The notes: generated by a model not told the origin, from the sequence alone. Shown: positions 44,832-54,375, counted from the first letter of the stretch. The stretch is 64,000 nt of DNA from Pseudoalteromonas prydzensis (GCF_001661495.1 NZ_BDDT01000002.1:372001-436000), one strand, 5' to 3'. Numbers and translations are program-made.

Positions 44832-45419
44832 TTGAATTATTTAGCTCATCTTTATTTAGCAAAACCCACTGCCGACTCACATTTTGGGAATTTACTGGGA
44901 GATTTTGGTGGCCAACGGCAGTTAACACAGATCCCCGCAACCGTTAAAAATGCGCTAGATAATCATTACTTAGTCGACAAGTTTACGGATTCACACTTAC
45001 TCGTAAAAGAGGCTAAACAGTATTTTTCATCACAGCGGAAGCGTTTTGCTGGGGTGGCGGTTGATGTGCTATTTGATCACTTCTTAATTAAGCATTGGCA
45101 CACCTTTAATCATCAACCACTCACTGATTTTAAGCAAACCAGTTATGGGCTTTTGGGTAAACGTATACCTGTTATGCCAGCGCGAATGCAGCGTGTAGTT
45201 ACCAGCATGACAGAAAACGATTGGTTTAAAGAGTACGAAACTGTTGAAGGGGTAGGATTGGCGCTTGATAATATTGCTGCGCGGATTCGTTTTACTAACA
45301 CCTTTACTGGCGCTGCGGAAGATATTACCCGTCATTACACTGAATTAGATGCTATTTTTTTAGCATTCTTCCCTGAGTTAATTAAGCATGTGAATCAACA
45401 AGGTCTTGAAGGCATTTAA
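44832..45419 (+). CDS. acpH: ACP phosphodiesterase-like protein (AcpH family)
   Basis: A 195-aa protein, close to the 193 aa of E. coli AcpH, which removes 4'-phosphopantetheine from acyl carrier protein. The start MNYLAHLYLAKPT, with GNLLGDF, VDKFTDSH, VDVLFDHFLIKHW and ENDWFKEY, follows the DUF479/AcpH pattern of His and Asp metal ligands. The TTG at 44832 has AGGAA five bases upstream and matches the family start; the frame runs 12 codons further up. It is the second consecutive gene here using TTG. Confidence 0.82.
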   Translation: MNYLAHLYLAKPTADSHFGNLLGDFGGQRQLTQIPATVKNALDNHYLVDKFTDSHLLVKEAKQYFSSQRKRFAGVAVDVLFDHFLIKHWHTFNHQPLTDFKQTSYGLLGKRIPVMPARMQRVVTSMTENDWFKEYETVEGVGLALDNIAARIRFTNTFTGAAEDITRHYTELDAIFLAFFPELIKHVNQQGLEGI

Positions 45420-45508
45420 CTGGCTGTGCTTTGTACAGGTTTAAAGTCTTGATTTATTATTCTTAGTTTATTTTAATGAACTTTGCTGGGGTTAAGTTTT
45501 AATTTGCG

Positions 45509-45529
45509 TACTTTAACATTGGTAAAGTA
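45509..45529. promoter_or_regulatory. Palindrome TACTTTA-N7-TAAAGTA upstream of hipBA
   Basis: Perfect 7-bp arms around seven bases lie in the T-rich leader before the toxin-antitoxin genes. Together with the site at 45606 it may form a HipB operator pair. Confidence 0.4.
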
Positions 45530-45605
45530 TGTTTAGTTTTGTTTAATGTGCTTTCCTGTTTTTAAGTTTACTTTGTTGTACTTTTTTGTTGATAATTGCT
45601 TTTTT

Positions 45606-45621
45606 GTTCACTATAGTAAAC
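45606..45621. promoter_or_regulatory. Palindrome GTTCACTATAGTAAAC, likely hipBA operator
   Basis: A 16-bp palindrome with a single mismatched pair, 54 bp before the antitoxin start and overlapping a possible -10 (TATAGT), as expected for autorepression by the antitoxin. Confidence 0.5.
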
Positions 45622-45674
45622 TTAATTTTGTTTAAGTTCTTTTTTATGAACTATTAATTTAAGGTTAGAAGATA

Positions 45675-45980
45675 GTGAGTAATTTATACGCTCTAAAGCA
45701 ACAGCTTTTAATGCTTTTGCAAGAAGTTGAACGATTAGAGTCTTCATATGCCAACTTAGATGAAGCTTTTCCTTTGTCTGAAATTAAAGCGCGCGTTAAT
45801 CAATATTGTAAAGATAATAGCATCACGGTAGATATCTTTTGCGAACTTGCCGCAATCAGCAAAGCGACTCTCTATAAAGCATATAGCAGTCCTGGTTCAG
45901 CTAAGCGCTCAACTATTGAGTCTATCCTTAGTGTGTTAGGGGATTACCAATTACTGGTAGGACGATGTAATGGAAATTAA
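45675..45980 (+). CDS. HipB-like antitoxin (HTH)
   Basis: A 101-aa protein with an N-terminal Leu-rich helix (LKQQLLMLLQEVERLE) and an HTH region (VDIFCELAAISKATLYKAY, then RSTIESILSVLG) typical of Xre/HipB antitoxins, which bind both operator DNA and the HipA kinase. It starts with GTG and overlaps hipA by 11 bp. Palindromes upstream suit autoregulation. Confidence 0.78.
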   Translation: MSNLYALKQQLLMLLQEVERLESSYANLDEAFPLSEIKARVNQYCKDNSITVDIFCELAAISKATLYKAYSSPGSAKRSTIESILSVLGDYQLLVGRCNGN

Positions 45981-47280
45981 CCGCAGAGCAACGGTATTTA
46001 TAAATAATATCAGAGCGGGTGATCTGATTGAATATAGGGATGAAAGTCTGTCCGGTAAAGAAGAGTACACTTTTATTTATGACGAAAATTATTTAACAAA
46101 AGGTGCGCCAATTGGGCATCACTTTCCACTAAGAAGTGAGCCGTTTTACTTTGATATTCTTCCTCCATTTTTTACTAATTTGTTATCTGAGGGATGGCTG
46201 CGTCAACATCAAGCAGATAAATCTAGGCTAGATAAAAATGATGAATTTGGTTTGCTGTGCGCTAATGGCAAGGAGTTAATTGGTGCTGTTGCTATTGTTG
46301 CAGGTAAAGTATCAAACTTAACGGATCGTCAGTCGATAGACGTTCCCATTCCTGATTCTAAAACGCTTAATCAGCGGGAAGTAACTATTGTTGGCTCACC
46401 CGCTAATTTTAATGACTATGCAGTTGATCATGCTAATGGGCAGTCGATATCAGGTGTACAGCGTAAGTTACTTATGAAATTAGAAGGTAATAAGCTTATA
46501 CCTACAGTATCAGGTGGACAATACATTGTTAAGCCAGCACCTGAAGCTGCGCCTTTTTTACCAGAAAACGAATTTTTTATTATGCAATTGGCTAAAAAAA
46601 TAGGCTTTGATGTAGCTGACTGCGGACTCATTCCATTTGAGTCTGGGGAGCTTGCTTATATAACTAAACGCTTTGATGTAATCGACAAGCAGCAGCGCTA
46701 CTTAATTGAAGATGGGGCATCGTTGTGCCAAGTTCATCCAAAGCACAAAGATAGCGATGCGTTGAGTTACGAGAACGTGCTAATTAAGTTGACTCGTTGC
46801 GCAGGTAATAGCAAAGCCGTTACGCTAAAACTGTTTTTACACGTTGTATTTAGCCATATAGTCGGTAACAACGATTTGCATTTAAAGAACTTTTCAATGC
46901 AAAGAAAGCCAAATAAAAACAATAACATTATGGACTTAGTTACGCCCATGTATGATATGTTGAGTTTGGCACCTTATCCAGTATTCGATAGAGCGTGTTT
47001 TATGTCTTTTGGCGTACTTGCTATTGAAGAAGGGGAAGAAGGCGATTTTAGCGACGCGTATAATATCTTTGGCTTTTATACTAAAGAGGATTTCGTTCAA
47101 CTTGGTGTTAATATTGGTCTGCCTAAATCTATGGTAGAAAAACAGTTACAAGTGCTGAAAGTTAAAGTGCTTAAGGTCATTGATGGTGGCTTTCGCACAC
47201 AGCTCCCTGATCACATATACGATGTTATTATCAAACGCATTCGTGAGCGTTGTCGTACATTAGAGCTTACTCTCCCATAA
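45970..47280 (+). CDS. hipA: HipA-type Ser/Thr kinase toxin
   Basis: A 436-aa protein, full length for HipA. It has an N-subdomain 1 (about 1-110: VFINNIRAGDLIEY, FDILPPFFTNLLSEGW), the SGVQRKLLMKLEG nucleotide-loop region near 160, GGQYIVKPAP, the catalytic GNNDLHLKNFS near 303 and the metal Asp in PMYDMLSLAP. HipA kinases phosphorylate glutamyl-tRNA synthetase or similar targets to arrest growth; the target here is unknown. It is paired with the HipB-like gene. Confidence 0.9.
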   Translation: MEINRRATVFINNIRAGDLIEYRDESLSGKEEYTFIYDENYLTKGAPIGHHFPLRSEPFYFDILPPFFTNLLSEGWLRQHQADKSRLDKNDEFGLLCANGKELIGAVAIVAGKVSNLTDRQSIDVPIPDSKTLNQREVTIVGSPANFNDYAVDHANGQSISGVQRKLLMKLEGNKLIPTVSGGQYIVKPAPEAAPFLPENEFFIMQLAKKIGFDVADCGLIPFESGELAYITKRFDVIDKQQRYLIEDGASLCQVHPKHKDSDALSYENVLIKLTRCAGNSKAVTLKLFLHVVFSHIVGNNDLHLKNFSMQRKPNKNNNIMDLVTPMYDMLSLAPYPVFDRACFMSFGVLAIEEGEEGDFSDAYNIFGFYTKEDFVQLGVNIGLPKSMVEKQLQVLKVKVLKVIDGGFRTQLPDHIYDVIIKRIRERCRTLELTLP

Positions 47281-47298
47281 CTGTTTATTTGTTACATT

Positions 47299-47607
47299 TT
47301 AATCATCGGGCCCTTTGAGGGTAAATACCAAATGTTTGCGCATGTCTTTTAAAATCACGCCTTTTTTAAGCATTGCACCACTTAAACGTTTTTGCCATTT
47401 TAGTAGCTCAGGTTCTGCTGCCGCTAACGCTTGTTCATCCTCAAACTGAAAGCACATGAGCAGTGAGCCCGGAAATAAGTGGTATTCCACATCAAACCAA
47501 CATTGCAGCATGCCGGGTATTTCTGCGCGGCCTTGTTCTTCTATTTTATCAGCAACATTAAGGACTAATGCCTGTTGTTTTATTTGCACGGCAGAGAGTT
47601 TTTTCAT
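47299..47607 (-). CDS. Conserved hypothetical protein
   Basis: A 102-aa soluble protein with a mixed alpha/beta pattern (FPGSLLMCFQFEDEQALAAA, then MRKHLVFTLKGPDD). No family is recognised. It is convergent with hipA, 18 bp away, and appears to be monocistronic. There is only a weak GGATCA stretch before the ATG. Confidence 0.55.
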   Translation of the reverse strand: MKKLSAVQIKQQALVLNVADKIEEQGRAEIPGMLQCWFDVEYHLFPGSLLMCFQFEDEQALAAAEPELLKWQKRLSGAMLKKGVILKDMRKHLVFTLKGPDD

Positions 47608-47827
47608 CGTAGTGATCCAAGTTAGAGGCTAAAAAGGTAGCTTTAAAGGGGGATTATAACTGAGCTTTTAAACTGGCAACAGTATGATCAGGCTTGCATA
47701 GTAAATGATGTTCAGGTGTGGCAATAAGTTGTTATTAGTGACAGCTATTATCGCTTTTTATGCAAAAATCGCGTTGATGATAGCTGTTTATACCCTATGC
47801 TTTAAATAATAAAAGCATGGGGGCGGT

Positions 47828-49051
47828 ATGGATAAAGAGCACAATAGATATATAGTCGCAATGATCTTGCTGGGTGCAGCTACTGCACCTTTATCAGTGA
47901 TGAGTAAAGAGCCTAGCCAATTAGTGGAGCAGCTTTGTTCTAGCTGCCATAGCCTTAACAATATAGAGCGCAGTGCTGGTTACAGTAAAGCGCACTGGCA
48001 GACGTTAATGAGCTATATGATTGATACCAGCGCTAATAGTCAATTAACTGAGGAGTTAAGCGCGTATTTGGCAAATAATTATCCGGTAAACGCTAAGCGT
48101 GAGTCAAAGGTTGTATCTGGTGATATAAAGCTGCAGTTTAAATACTGGCAAGTGCCCACACTTGGGCAACGTGCGCGGGATCCCGTACAGGGTGAAAACG
48201 GTATTATCTGGTGGGTTGGCCAATGGGGGAATATCCTCGGTAGGTTAAACCCAAAAACGGGTGATATGAAAGAGTACACATTGCCCAGTGGTACGTATGC
48301 ACACAGTGTCTCACTTGATAAAAACCAGACCCCTTGGTTTTTAGGCAATAAAAATGGCACCGTTGGCTACTTAGATTTAGCAACGGAGCAGTTTAAAGTT
48401 TATAAAATGCCAGATAACAAAGCCCGCGACCCACATACCGGTGTGTTTGATGATGCTGGGACGTTTTGGTTTACCCTACAACACAGTAATATGATTGGTA
48501 AACTCAATCCTAAAAGTGGTGATATTAAATTAGTTACTTTGCCAACCGCGGACTCGCGGCCTTACGGTATCAAGCTTGATTCAAACGGTACTCCTTGGGT
48601 GTCGTGCAATGGCAGTAATTGTTTGATTAAGGTCGATAAAAGCTCTATGAAACTGACCGAAATTAAACTACCTGGCGCGAATACTCATACCCGCCGACTT
48701 GCCATAACGGCGGATGATATGGTTTTTTATGTTAATTCAGGCCTGGGTAAACTAGGTCGCTATAACCCAAAAACGGCTAAAATAACTCAGTGGGATAATC
48801 CCAGTGGCGAAGATAGTCACCCGTATGCTATTGAGTATGCAGATAATGCAATTTGGTTTAACGAGTCAGCCAAGCGCCCTGAAACCTTAGTCAGGTTCGA
48901 CCTTGCAACTGAAACCATGCAAAGTTGGCAAATACCCAGTAAAGAGGGCGTTTATTCAGGCTTAATAAGGCATATGCGAATGGGGAATAATGGGCTTATT
49001 ATTCATCAAACAGCAACCAATCAGTTAGCTGAGATTACCTGGAGCAAATAA
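47828..49051 (+). CDS. Cytochrome c / Vgb-like beta-propeller fusion
   Basis: A 407-aa exported protein: signal segment about 8-26, then a heme c motif CSSCH near residue 37-41 in a short cytochrome-like domain (to about 90), then a Vgb/SMP-30-type six-bladed propeller (about 95-405) with repeated blades such as GRLNPKTGDMKEYTLP, GYLDLATEQFKVYKMP and GKLNPKSGDIKLVTLP. Virginiamycin B lyases have this propeller and inactivate streptogramin B; without visible catalytic confirmation and with a heme domain, another periplasmic redox or binding role is just as likely. Confidence 0.75.
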   Translation: MDKEHNRYIVAMILLGAATAPLSVMSKEPSQLVEQLCSSCHSLNNIERSAGYSKAHWQTLMSYMIDTSANSQLTEELSAYLANNYPVNAKRESKVVSGDIKLQFKYWQVPTLGQRARDPVQGENGIIWWVGQWGNILGRLNPKTGDMKEYTLPSGTYAHSVSLDKNQTPWFLGNKNGTVGYLDLATEQFKVYKMPDNKARDPHTGVFDDAGTFWFTLQHSNMIGKLNPKSGDIKLVTLPTADSRPYGIKLDSNGTPWVSCNGSNCLIKVDKSSMKLTEIKLPGANTHTRRLAITADDMVFYVNSGLGKLGRYNPKTAKITQWDNPSGEDSHPYAIEYADNAIWFNESAKRPETLVRFDLATETMQSWQIPSKEGVYSGLIRHMRMGNNGLIIHQTATNQLAEITWSK

Positions 49052-49243
49052 TTTACGATATAGCTGCCAACCTACATGTAGACTCCTTTTGCTGTTAAGC
49101 TTTTGGGGTTTACACTGTTAAATAATTAACAGCACTCACTTGCTAGCTAGTCACTTACCCTCAAAATTAGTTTAATTTCACGAAGTTTAGTTATGTGTTG
49201 CTCAAAGCTTTTTAGCTAAACAACTACATTACTTATTAAACAA

Positions 49244-49273
49244 CCTCCCGCATGTAAATGCGGGGGGATTTTT
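49244..49273. terminator. Bidirectional hairpin terminator
   Basis: CCTCCCGCA and TGCGGGGGG pair around a 6-base loop, followed by ATTTTTG on the plus strand, between the convergent propeller and ZnuD-like genes. Confidence 0.7.
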
Positions 49274-49307
49274 GTTGTTAATTTAACCTTGTGACTAAGC
49301 GTCTTTT

Positions 49308-51431
49308 TTAAAAACGCGCCCTTACGCCAAGGCTAACTGAGCGGCCTGGAAGGGGGGCTTCGTCTTTTAAATATGATGAATGCACACGTGCTTCTTGGTC
49401 TGTTAGGTTATCGGCTTTTAAATATACTGTCATATCAACCTTCCCTAAATCAATATAGTAGTTGGCAGCAGCTGATACCATGGTATAGCCATCGGTTGAT
49501 GTTTCGTTAGCAGCTATCTTATCTTGTTTACTGTTGCGAATGACTTCAACTTCAGTGTGCCAGTTACCATACTCATAATGCAGTGATGAACCAACGCGTA
49601 AAGGTGGAATGCGTGGTACGTTTCCACCTTTATCCAACTTCGCACGGGTATAATCCGAAAACACATCTAATCGCCACTGCTCGTTTAAGTGCCAGTCTAC
49701 TTGTGCCTCAAACCCATAGAGTTTTGCGTCTTGTTGGGCAAAGAGTACAACAGGTAAACCGTCGGTTTCTTCGTCAGAGCCTACGCCGTTGTTTAGTTGT
49801 TGTTGATAATCTTGCGCCGTAATAAACTCACCATCACTGAGCACAAGGTTGCTTACATCTTCGTATATGTAATCATTCACTTGGTTTTGGAACAGGCTTA
49901 AGCTTGCATTCCAGTTATCAGCATTATAGCGATATGTAGCGTCTAAGTTGTTTGATACTTCTTTATCCATACTCTGGGCAACTTGAGCTACTGAGTAAGT
50001 ACCATCATTATTATTAACAACATCAAAAGCACCGCCTACCTCATATGTACCTGAGCCTATGTGTGGGCCGTAGGCATAAATTTCAGATGAAGAGGGCGCG
50101 CGTTGTGAGTATGCATAATTAAAGGCCAATGAATGCTTATCCGTAAGACTCCAAACTACTCCAGCAGAACCTGATACTACGGTATAATCTTGGTCTTCAA
50201 AAGATATACTGTTATCAACTGCTAGCTCATCAAAAAACTGGTTATTTACTTTATGAGTAAGCTGTTCGACTCGTGTGCCAACTTGCCACAGTAAAGCACC
50301 CGTTTGCTTTTCTTCCATGACAAATGCCGCTAGGCTGTCTGTTTTTGTTGGTGGGGTAAAGGCTTCTTCGCCAATCGCTTCAAAGTCACTGTTGTTGTAA
50401 TGCAAACCAACAATGCCGTGCCAGCCATAGACCGCATTGTGCTCTGCCCACAGCCTAGACTCGATACTTTCATTCTTAAACGTAGTGCCTATTTCTGTGC
50501 CTTCTATTTCTGAGTGCTGATAATCAGTATATGCATTTTGCCAATGCACTGATTTTATAAAACCGTCAAGGTTATTCCAATCAACGACGCCTTGATAACG
50601 GTCTTGTTTTAATTTAATAAATACGCCATCTTCACCTGGTAAACCGTATTCTGAATCCATTGAGCCATAAGCAAAAGCTACGCGTGTATCGTCAGTTATC
50701 CAGCCAGCACCTAAATTATAGCCATGTGCATCGATTGCTGAGTTTGAGAGTTTTGTGTTACCGCCATCTTCATTGATATCAGCAGGAACAGGTATTTTAT
50801 AGTCACCAGTATTACGATTGTAGGCATCAATATGAACAGCAAAGTCACCTGTTCCGGCATTTAAATCAGTGGATGTTGTTTTTGAATCTGCTACGTTATC
50901 GTACTGAGCAAATACCTCTCCACTAATACCTTGTTGTCTTTCTACAGGTAGGCGATTATCAACCACATTAACTACGCCGCCAATAGCACCACTGCCATAA
51001 AGTAAGGTGGCTGGGCCGCGTAATACTTCAATTTGTGTTGCTGTTGATGTTTCCGTTGATACTTGGTGATCGGGACCAACGCGCGAGGCATCAGATGCAC
51101 CTAATCCGTTTTGTACAACCTTGATTCGAGGTCCATCTAATCCTCTGATAATTGGACTGCTGGCAACAGGTCCAAAATAAGAGCTGTGTACACCGGGTAC
51201 ATTTTTCAAGGTTTCGCCTAAGGTTGCGGCTTGGTGTTGATCAAGTTGTTCGCCACTCAAAATAGATACAGGTGTACTTGATTGAAGTACGGTACGTTTG
51301 ATTGGAGATGCAGTAATAACAATTTTTTCTAAATCGCTTTCATCTTTTTGAATTTGTTTCTCTGCTGCCATAGCATGTGAACTGATAGCAGTTAATACCG
51401 CTAAAACTAATGGTGAATACTTAATTTTCAT
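49308..51431 (-). CDS. TonB-dependent receptor, ZnuD-like (zinc uptake)
   Basis: A 707-aa outer-membrane receptor: signal peptide about 1-22 ending AMA, plug at about 45-160 (SSTPVSILSGEQL, PIIRGLDGPRIKVVQNGL, DASRVGPDHQVS, VLRGPATLLYGSGAIGG) and barrel ending in RARF. The GL...DAS...GPDH region is characteristic of the ZnuD group of zinc and heme receptors. A small CxxC-containing gene lies upstream on the same strand, in keeping with a metal uptake locus. No Zur box could be identified with confidence. Confidence 0.82.
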   Translation of the reverse strand: MKIKYSPLVLAVLTAISSHAMAAEKQIQKDESDLEKIVITASPIKRTVLQSSTPVSILSGEQLDQHQAATLGETLKNVPGVHSSYFGPVASSPIIRGLDGPRIKVVQNGLGASDASRVGPDHQVSTETSTATQIEVLRGPATLLYGSGAIGGVVNVVDNRLPVERQQGISGEVFAQYDNVADSKTTSTDLNAGTGDFAVHIDAYNRNTGDYKIPVPADINEDGGNTKLSNSAIDAHGYNLGAGWITDDTRVAFAYGSMDSEYGLPGEDGVFIKLKQDRYQGVVDWNNLDGFIKSVHWQNAYTDYQHSEIEGTEIGTTFKNESIESRLWAEHNAVYGWHGIVGLHYNNSDFEAIGEEAFTPPTKTDSLAAFVMEEKQTGALLWQVGTRVEQLTHKVNNQFFDELAVDNSISFEDQDYTVVSGSAGVVWSLTDKHSLAFNYAYSQRAPSSSEIYAYGPHIGSGTYEVGGAFDVVNNNDGTYSVAQVAQSMDKEVSNNLDATYRYNADNWNASLSLFQNQVNDYIYEDVSNLVLSDGEFITAQDYQQQLNNGVGSDEETDGLPVVLFAQQDAKLYGFEAQVDWHLNEQWRLDVFSDYTRAKLDKGGNVPRIPPLRVGSSLHYEYGNWHTEVEVIRNSKQDKIAANETSTDGYTMVSAAANYYIDLGKVDMTVYLKADNLTDQEARVHSSYLKDEAPLPGRSVSLGVRARF

Positions 51432-51515
51432 TATGTTATCTCTAAAATTTGCACTAAAACGGGCTGCTTGCCTGATGACAAACAGTCTGTGTAAAACGAT
51501 TTTTAATAGTAAATT

Positions 51516-51806
51516 TTAAAGCGTACTCGGTGGATCGCGGTTTCCAGTGGTTACAACTGATCCGCCAAATAAAGAGGGCAGAACAGTTAAAACAGCACCG
51601 TATAGGTTTGTTTCAGGTTCAAAAACGCTGGTGGTAGGGGATAAAAAATCGTCAAAATCAAACGAATTTATGCAGAGTTGGCATTCAGTGCTATTTTGCA
51701 CTGCGTGCACGGTTGAGTGCCACGGTGAAAAAACACTAAACATCAGCAAACACACCATTAAATATTTTAAGAGTGTTTTATTATGTCTGAGCGAGTGTAA
51801 ATTCAT
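51516..51806 (-). CDS. Small membrane protein with His and CxxC, possible metal chaperone
   Basis: About 96 aa from the Met at 51806 (the frame extends 26 codons upstream with further Met codons, so the start is uncertain). It has a hydrophobic segment LLKYLMVCLLMFSVF, then HSTVHAVQNSTECQLC, with His residues and a C-x-x-C. Similar small proteins annotated as zinc-uptake chaperones sit next to ZnuD-type receptors, but this is recalled rather than verified. It lies 84 bp upstream of the receptor and is probably co-transcribed with it. Confidence 0.6.
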   Translation of the reverse strand: MNLHSLRHNKTLLKYLMVCLLMFSVFSPWHSTVHAVQNSTECQLCINSFDFDDFLSPTTSVFEPETNLYGAVLTVLPSLFGGSVVTTGNRDPPSTL

Positions 51807-52153
51807 GTGTTTCATTAAGTGATGGTATAACGTTGTTTTTTTTACAATGTCGAGGGAAGATATGATGAAATGTAAAAACTGCAATTTAATCTATTTATAA
51901 GTAGGCTTGAGGACGACCTTGCTGTGGTTTTTGAGTACCAGCAAAAAATCACGATATAGGTATAGAGCTCAATACTGCAAAAGCTTCGCAGTTATTCAGT
52001 ACCAAATAGCTGTTTGCGCGGATTTAAAGTTCCAAATGAGTTAATACACAGGTTGTGCACGAGTGAAAATAAAATAGATTCAGTTGTGTATTTATATAAT
52101 GGAGTAATCGCAACGTTCTATTTTAGTGCTTAAAACAGTGAATTGTTTATAAG
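51807..52153. other. Intergenic region, no supported gene
   Basis: AT-rich DNA between the CxxC protein and the end of the CadC-like regulator, holding the promoter of the small protein and its receptor. I found no clear operator palindrome or terminator. Confidence 0.4.
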
Positions 52154-54097
52154 CTATTCATCTCGTTGGATCTCAAGTGACACTATATCTGCCTGAGTTG
52201 TTTTATTTGAGAGTAAAAAATAGCTCTCTGTAACAGCCTTTAGCTGGTCACAAATTAGCTCGCATATTGAATCCAACTCTTGTTGAGGCTTTTCTCCTTC
52301 ATTTTTATAGCTGTAAAACCCAAGTTGGTATTTGTTGTTTTCAAAGCTGCGATAGTAAATACCATCTTTGCTTGGAAATGCACGCAGCTTTGCCCCTGGC
52401 ACTGTAACTAATTTTGTTTTGGTACTAATATTCTCAATTGTATTGTCGGAGGCCGCGATTAACTGTTGCTGTTCATTTTTAAATAATTGGCGAGCATTTA
52501 GCTGCTCATGCAATGGTTGCTTTTGTGACGTGGTTAGGTTGTATTTGTAAAGCCAATCTCCCTGAGCTGATTTATCAACATACATAAATGTATCTTTGTT
52601 TTCTAGCATTATGAGCGGGATGCCGACCACATCATCTAACCATTTTATATTTACGTCATTATCTAACACGCTTATTACAAAGGAGCGGTTATTAACTGCA
52701 CTTATAAGGTGTGTGTTATTTAGCCAAACAGGGGCCGCAAGTGCGAGTTCTTCTCTGTGATTGTTAAAAATAATAGATTCATTATTTGAATCAAGCTCTT
52801 TTAAAAATAATTGTGGAATACCGTTTTTACTGGAAATATAGGTAACCATTTTTTCATTTGGTGATACAGCAGCGCTAGTATCTACACTATTTGAATCTGA
52901 AATTGTTGTTATATTTGATAAGTCACTTCTTTGTACAAGATATACATCTTCGTCAGTGCGCTTTTCTAGAAAGTAAAGTCTGCCTTCAATAGCTTGGATA
53001 TACTGCAGAAAATGGTAGTTATTATATGATAGTGGCTGCCACTGGCCGCTAACATGAAGTTCAGACAAATCTTTTCCATTACTGAGCAAGAGTGATTGTT
53101 GGTCTTGCTGCCAAGTTAAAAAATACCAATTGTGATCAAGCGCTTTTATTGTCTCAAATTGTGCAGTTTTAATGTCAAAAGTTTTAACCACAGAAATTGA
53201 TTGTTTATTAAAGCCGATAACAGCAAGGGTATCATGCTCGGGAGATAAGCTAATTTTATAAGGTTTGAACGCATCATTTGGGCTGAGTAGTTTAGTTATC
53301 TCACCTGAAATAAGACTGTGCTGATAAAGCGTTACATTACGGCTATGTTCAGAAGCGTTAGTATTACCAAGATAAAATAGTTGTTGTTTTTTATCTATAA
53401 AAAATGGGCTATTCCAGCTTATGTCACCACGTTTAATAAGTGGTTTTTGCTGGGGGAGCTGTAAGTCGGAATCTAATAATATTTGCCCAAACTCAATACC
53501 GTTATCGTGTGCTGCTGAATAGACTAATGAATTGGCGTTGCGCCAAGCTAGGTATGTGTAGTTTTGTGCTTCTTTCGTTATTTGCCATGTTTTTTTACGC
53601 TTAAGATCTTGAATATAAATATGCCTATTAGTGCTCTGGTGTGGCTCACTTCTTATAATTGCCATGTGATCATGATTTGGGTTAACACGCATGTAGCGCT
53701 CAATAGCTTTACTTGCGGTAATGGGCTTTAGGTTATTTAAAGTCTGTTGTGGCGTTGTAGTACTGTGCAAAGTAGTCCAAGTAACGACTAAGAGGCTCAA
53801 GATACAAAGAACGGCGACATAGAGAGCTATTTTATGGCTGTTCACTTTAGGTTTTGTGAAAGTCTTGGCGTTGGCTCGGCCACTTGGTGATGTAATTATT
53901 GCTTGTAAACTATAACCACGTTTAGGGTGTGTTTTTATTAACTCTTTATCGTTATCACACAATGCTTTTCGCAGTAATGCAATATTGCGTCTTACCGAGT
54001 TAGGGCTGTAAATAGAGCGGGGCCAAACTCGCTTAAATAGCTCTTCGGCTGAGATAATGCTGTTTGCGTGTTCACACAATACAATAAGCATCGTCAT
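52154..54097 (-). CDS. CadC/ToxR-like membrane regulator with TolB-type propeller
   Basis: At least 647 aa: winged HTH of the OmpR/PhoB type at the N-terminus (SAEELFKRVWPRSIYSPNSV, then HPKRGYSL), one membrane helix near residues 92-112 and a periplasmic TolB/WD40-like domain to the end. The first ATG (54097) cuts the winged-helix domain: the same frame is open upstream to 54259 and encodes the missing strands (FNVFYLNEARVNPTSGEV, then LLEPKV) but has no ATG, GTG or TTG. It is divergent from the beta-lactamase-family gene, which it probably regulates. Confidence 0.78.
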   Translation of the reverse strand: MTMLIVLCEHANSIISAEELFKRVWPRSIYSPNSVRRNIALLRKALCDNDKELIKTHPKRGYSLQAIITSPSGRANAKTFTKPKVNSHKIALYVAVLCILSLLVVTWTTLHSTTTPQQTLNNLKPITASKAIERYMRVNPNHDHMAIIRSEPHQSTNRHIYIQDLKRKKTWQITKEAQNYTYLAWRNANSLVYSAAHDNGIEFGQILLDSDLQLPQQKPLIKRGDISWNSPFFIDKKQQLFYLGNTNASEHSRNVTLYQHSLISGEITKLLSPNDAFKPYKISLSPEHDTLAVIGFNKQSISVVKTFDIKTAQFETIKALDHNWYFLTWQQDQQSLLLSNGKDLSELHVSGQWQPLSYNNYHFLQYIQAIEGRLYFLEKRTDEDVYLVQRSDLSNITTISDSNSVDTSAAVSPNEKMVTYISSKNGIPQLFLKELDSNNESIIFNNHREELALAAPVWLNNTHLISAVNNRSFVISVLDNDVNIKWLDDVVGIPLIMLENKDTFMYVDKSAQGDWLYKYNLTTSQKQPLHEQLNARQLFKNEQQQLIAASDNTIENISTKTKLVTVPGAKLRAFPSKDGIYYRSFENNKYQLGFYSYKNEGEKPQQELDSICELICDQLKAVTESYFLLSNKTTQADIVSLEIQRDE

Positions 54098-54375
54098 TAC
54101 TTTAGGCTCGAGCAGTTGTGTATGACCATGAGCAGAGACTTCCCCTGATGTTGGGTTTACACGTGCCTCGTTAAGATAGAATACATTAAAGAATAACGGG
54201 GTATCAAAGCTTTTATCTAATTTATTGTTATTATTGATTATTTTCGCCTTAATGTTTTCTTAATTGTTTTTTAAGCACTAATTCATCGGTTATCTGTGAA
54301 TTAGACGTTATCAAAGTCAGCCAGTTAATTCTGTTTTTATGATAAACAAATAATGAAAAAAAGGAACACGTTAAA

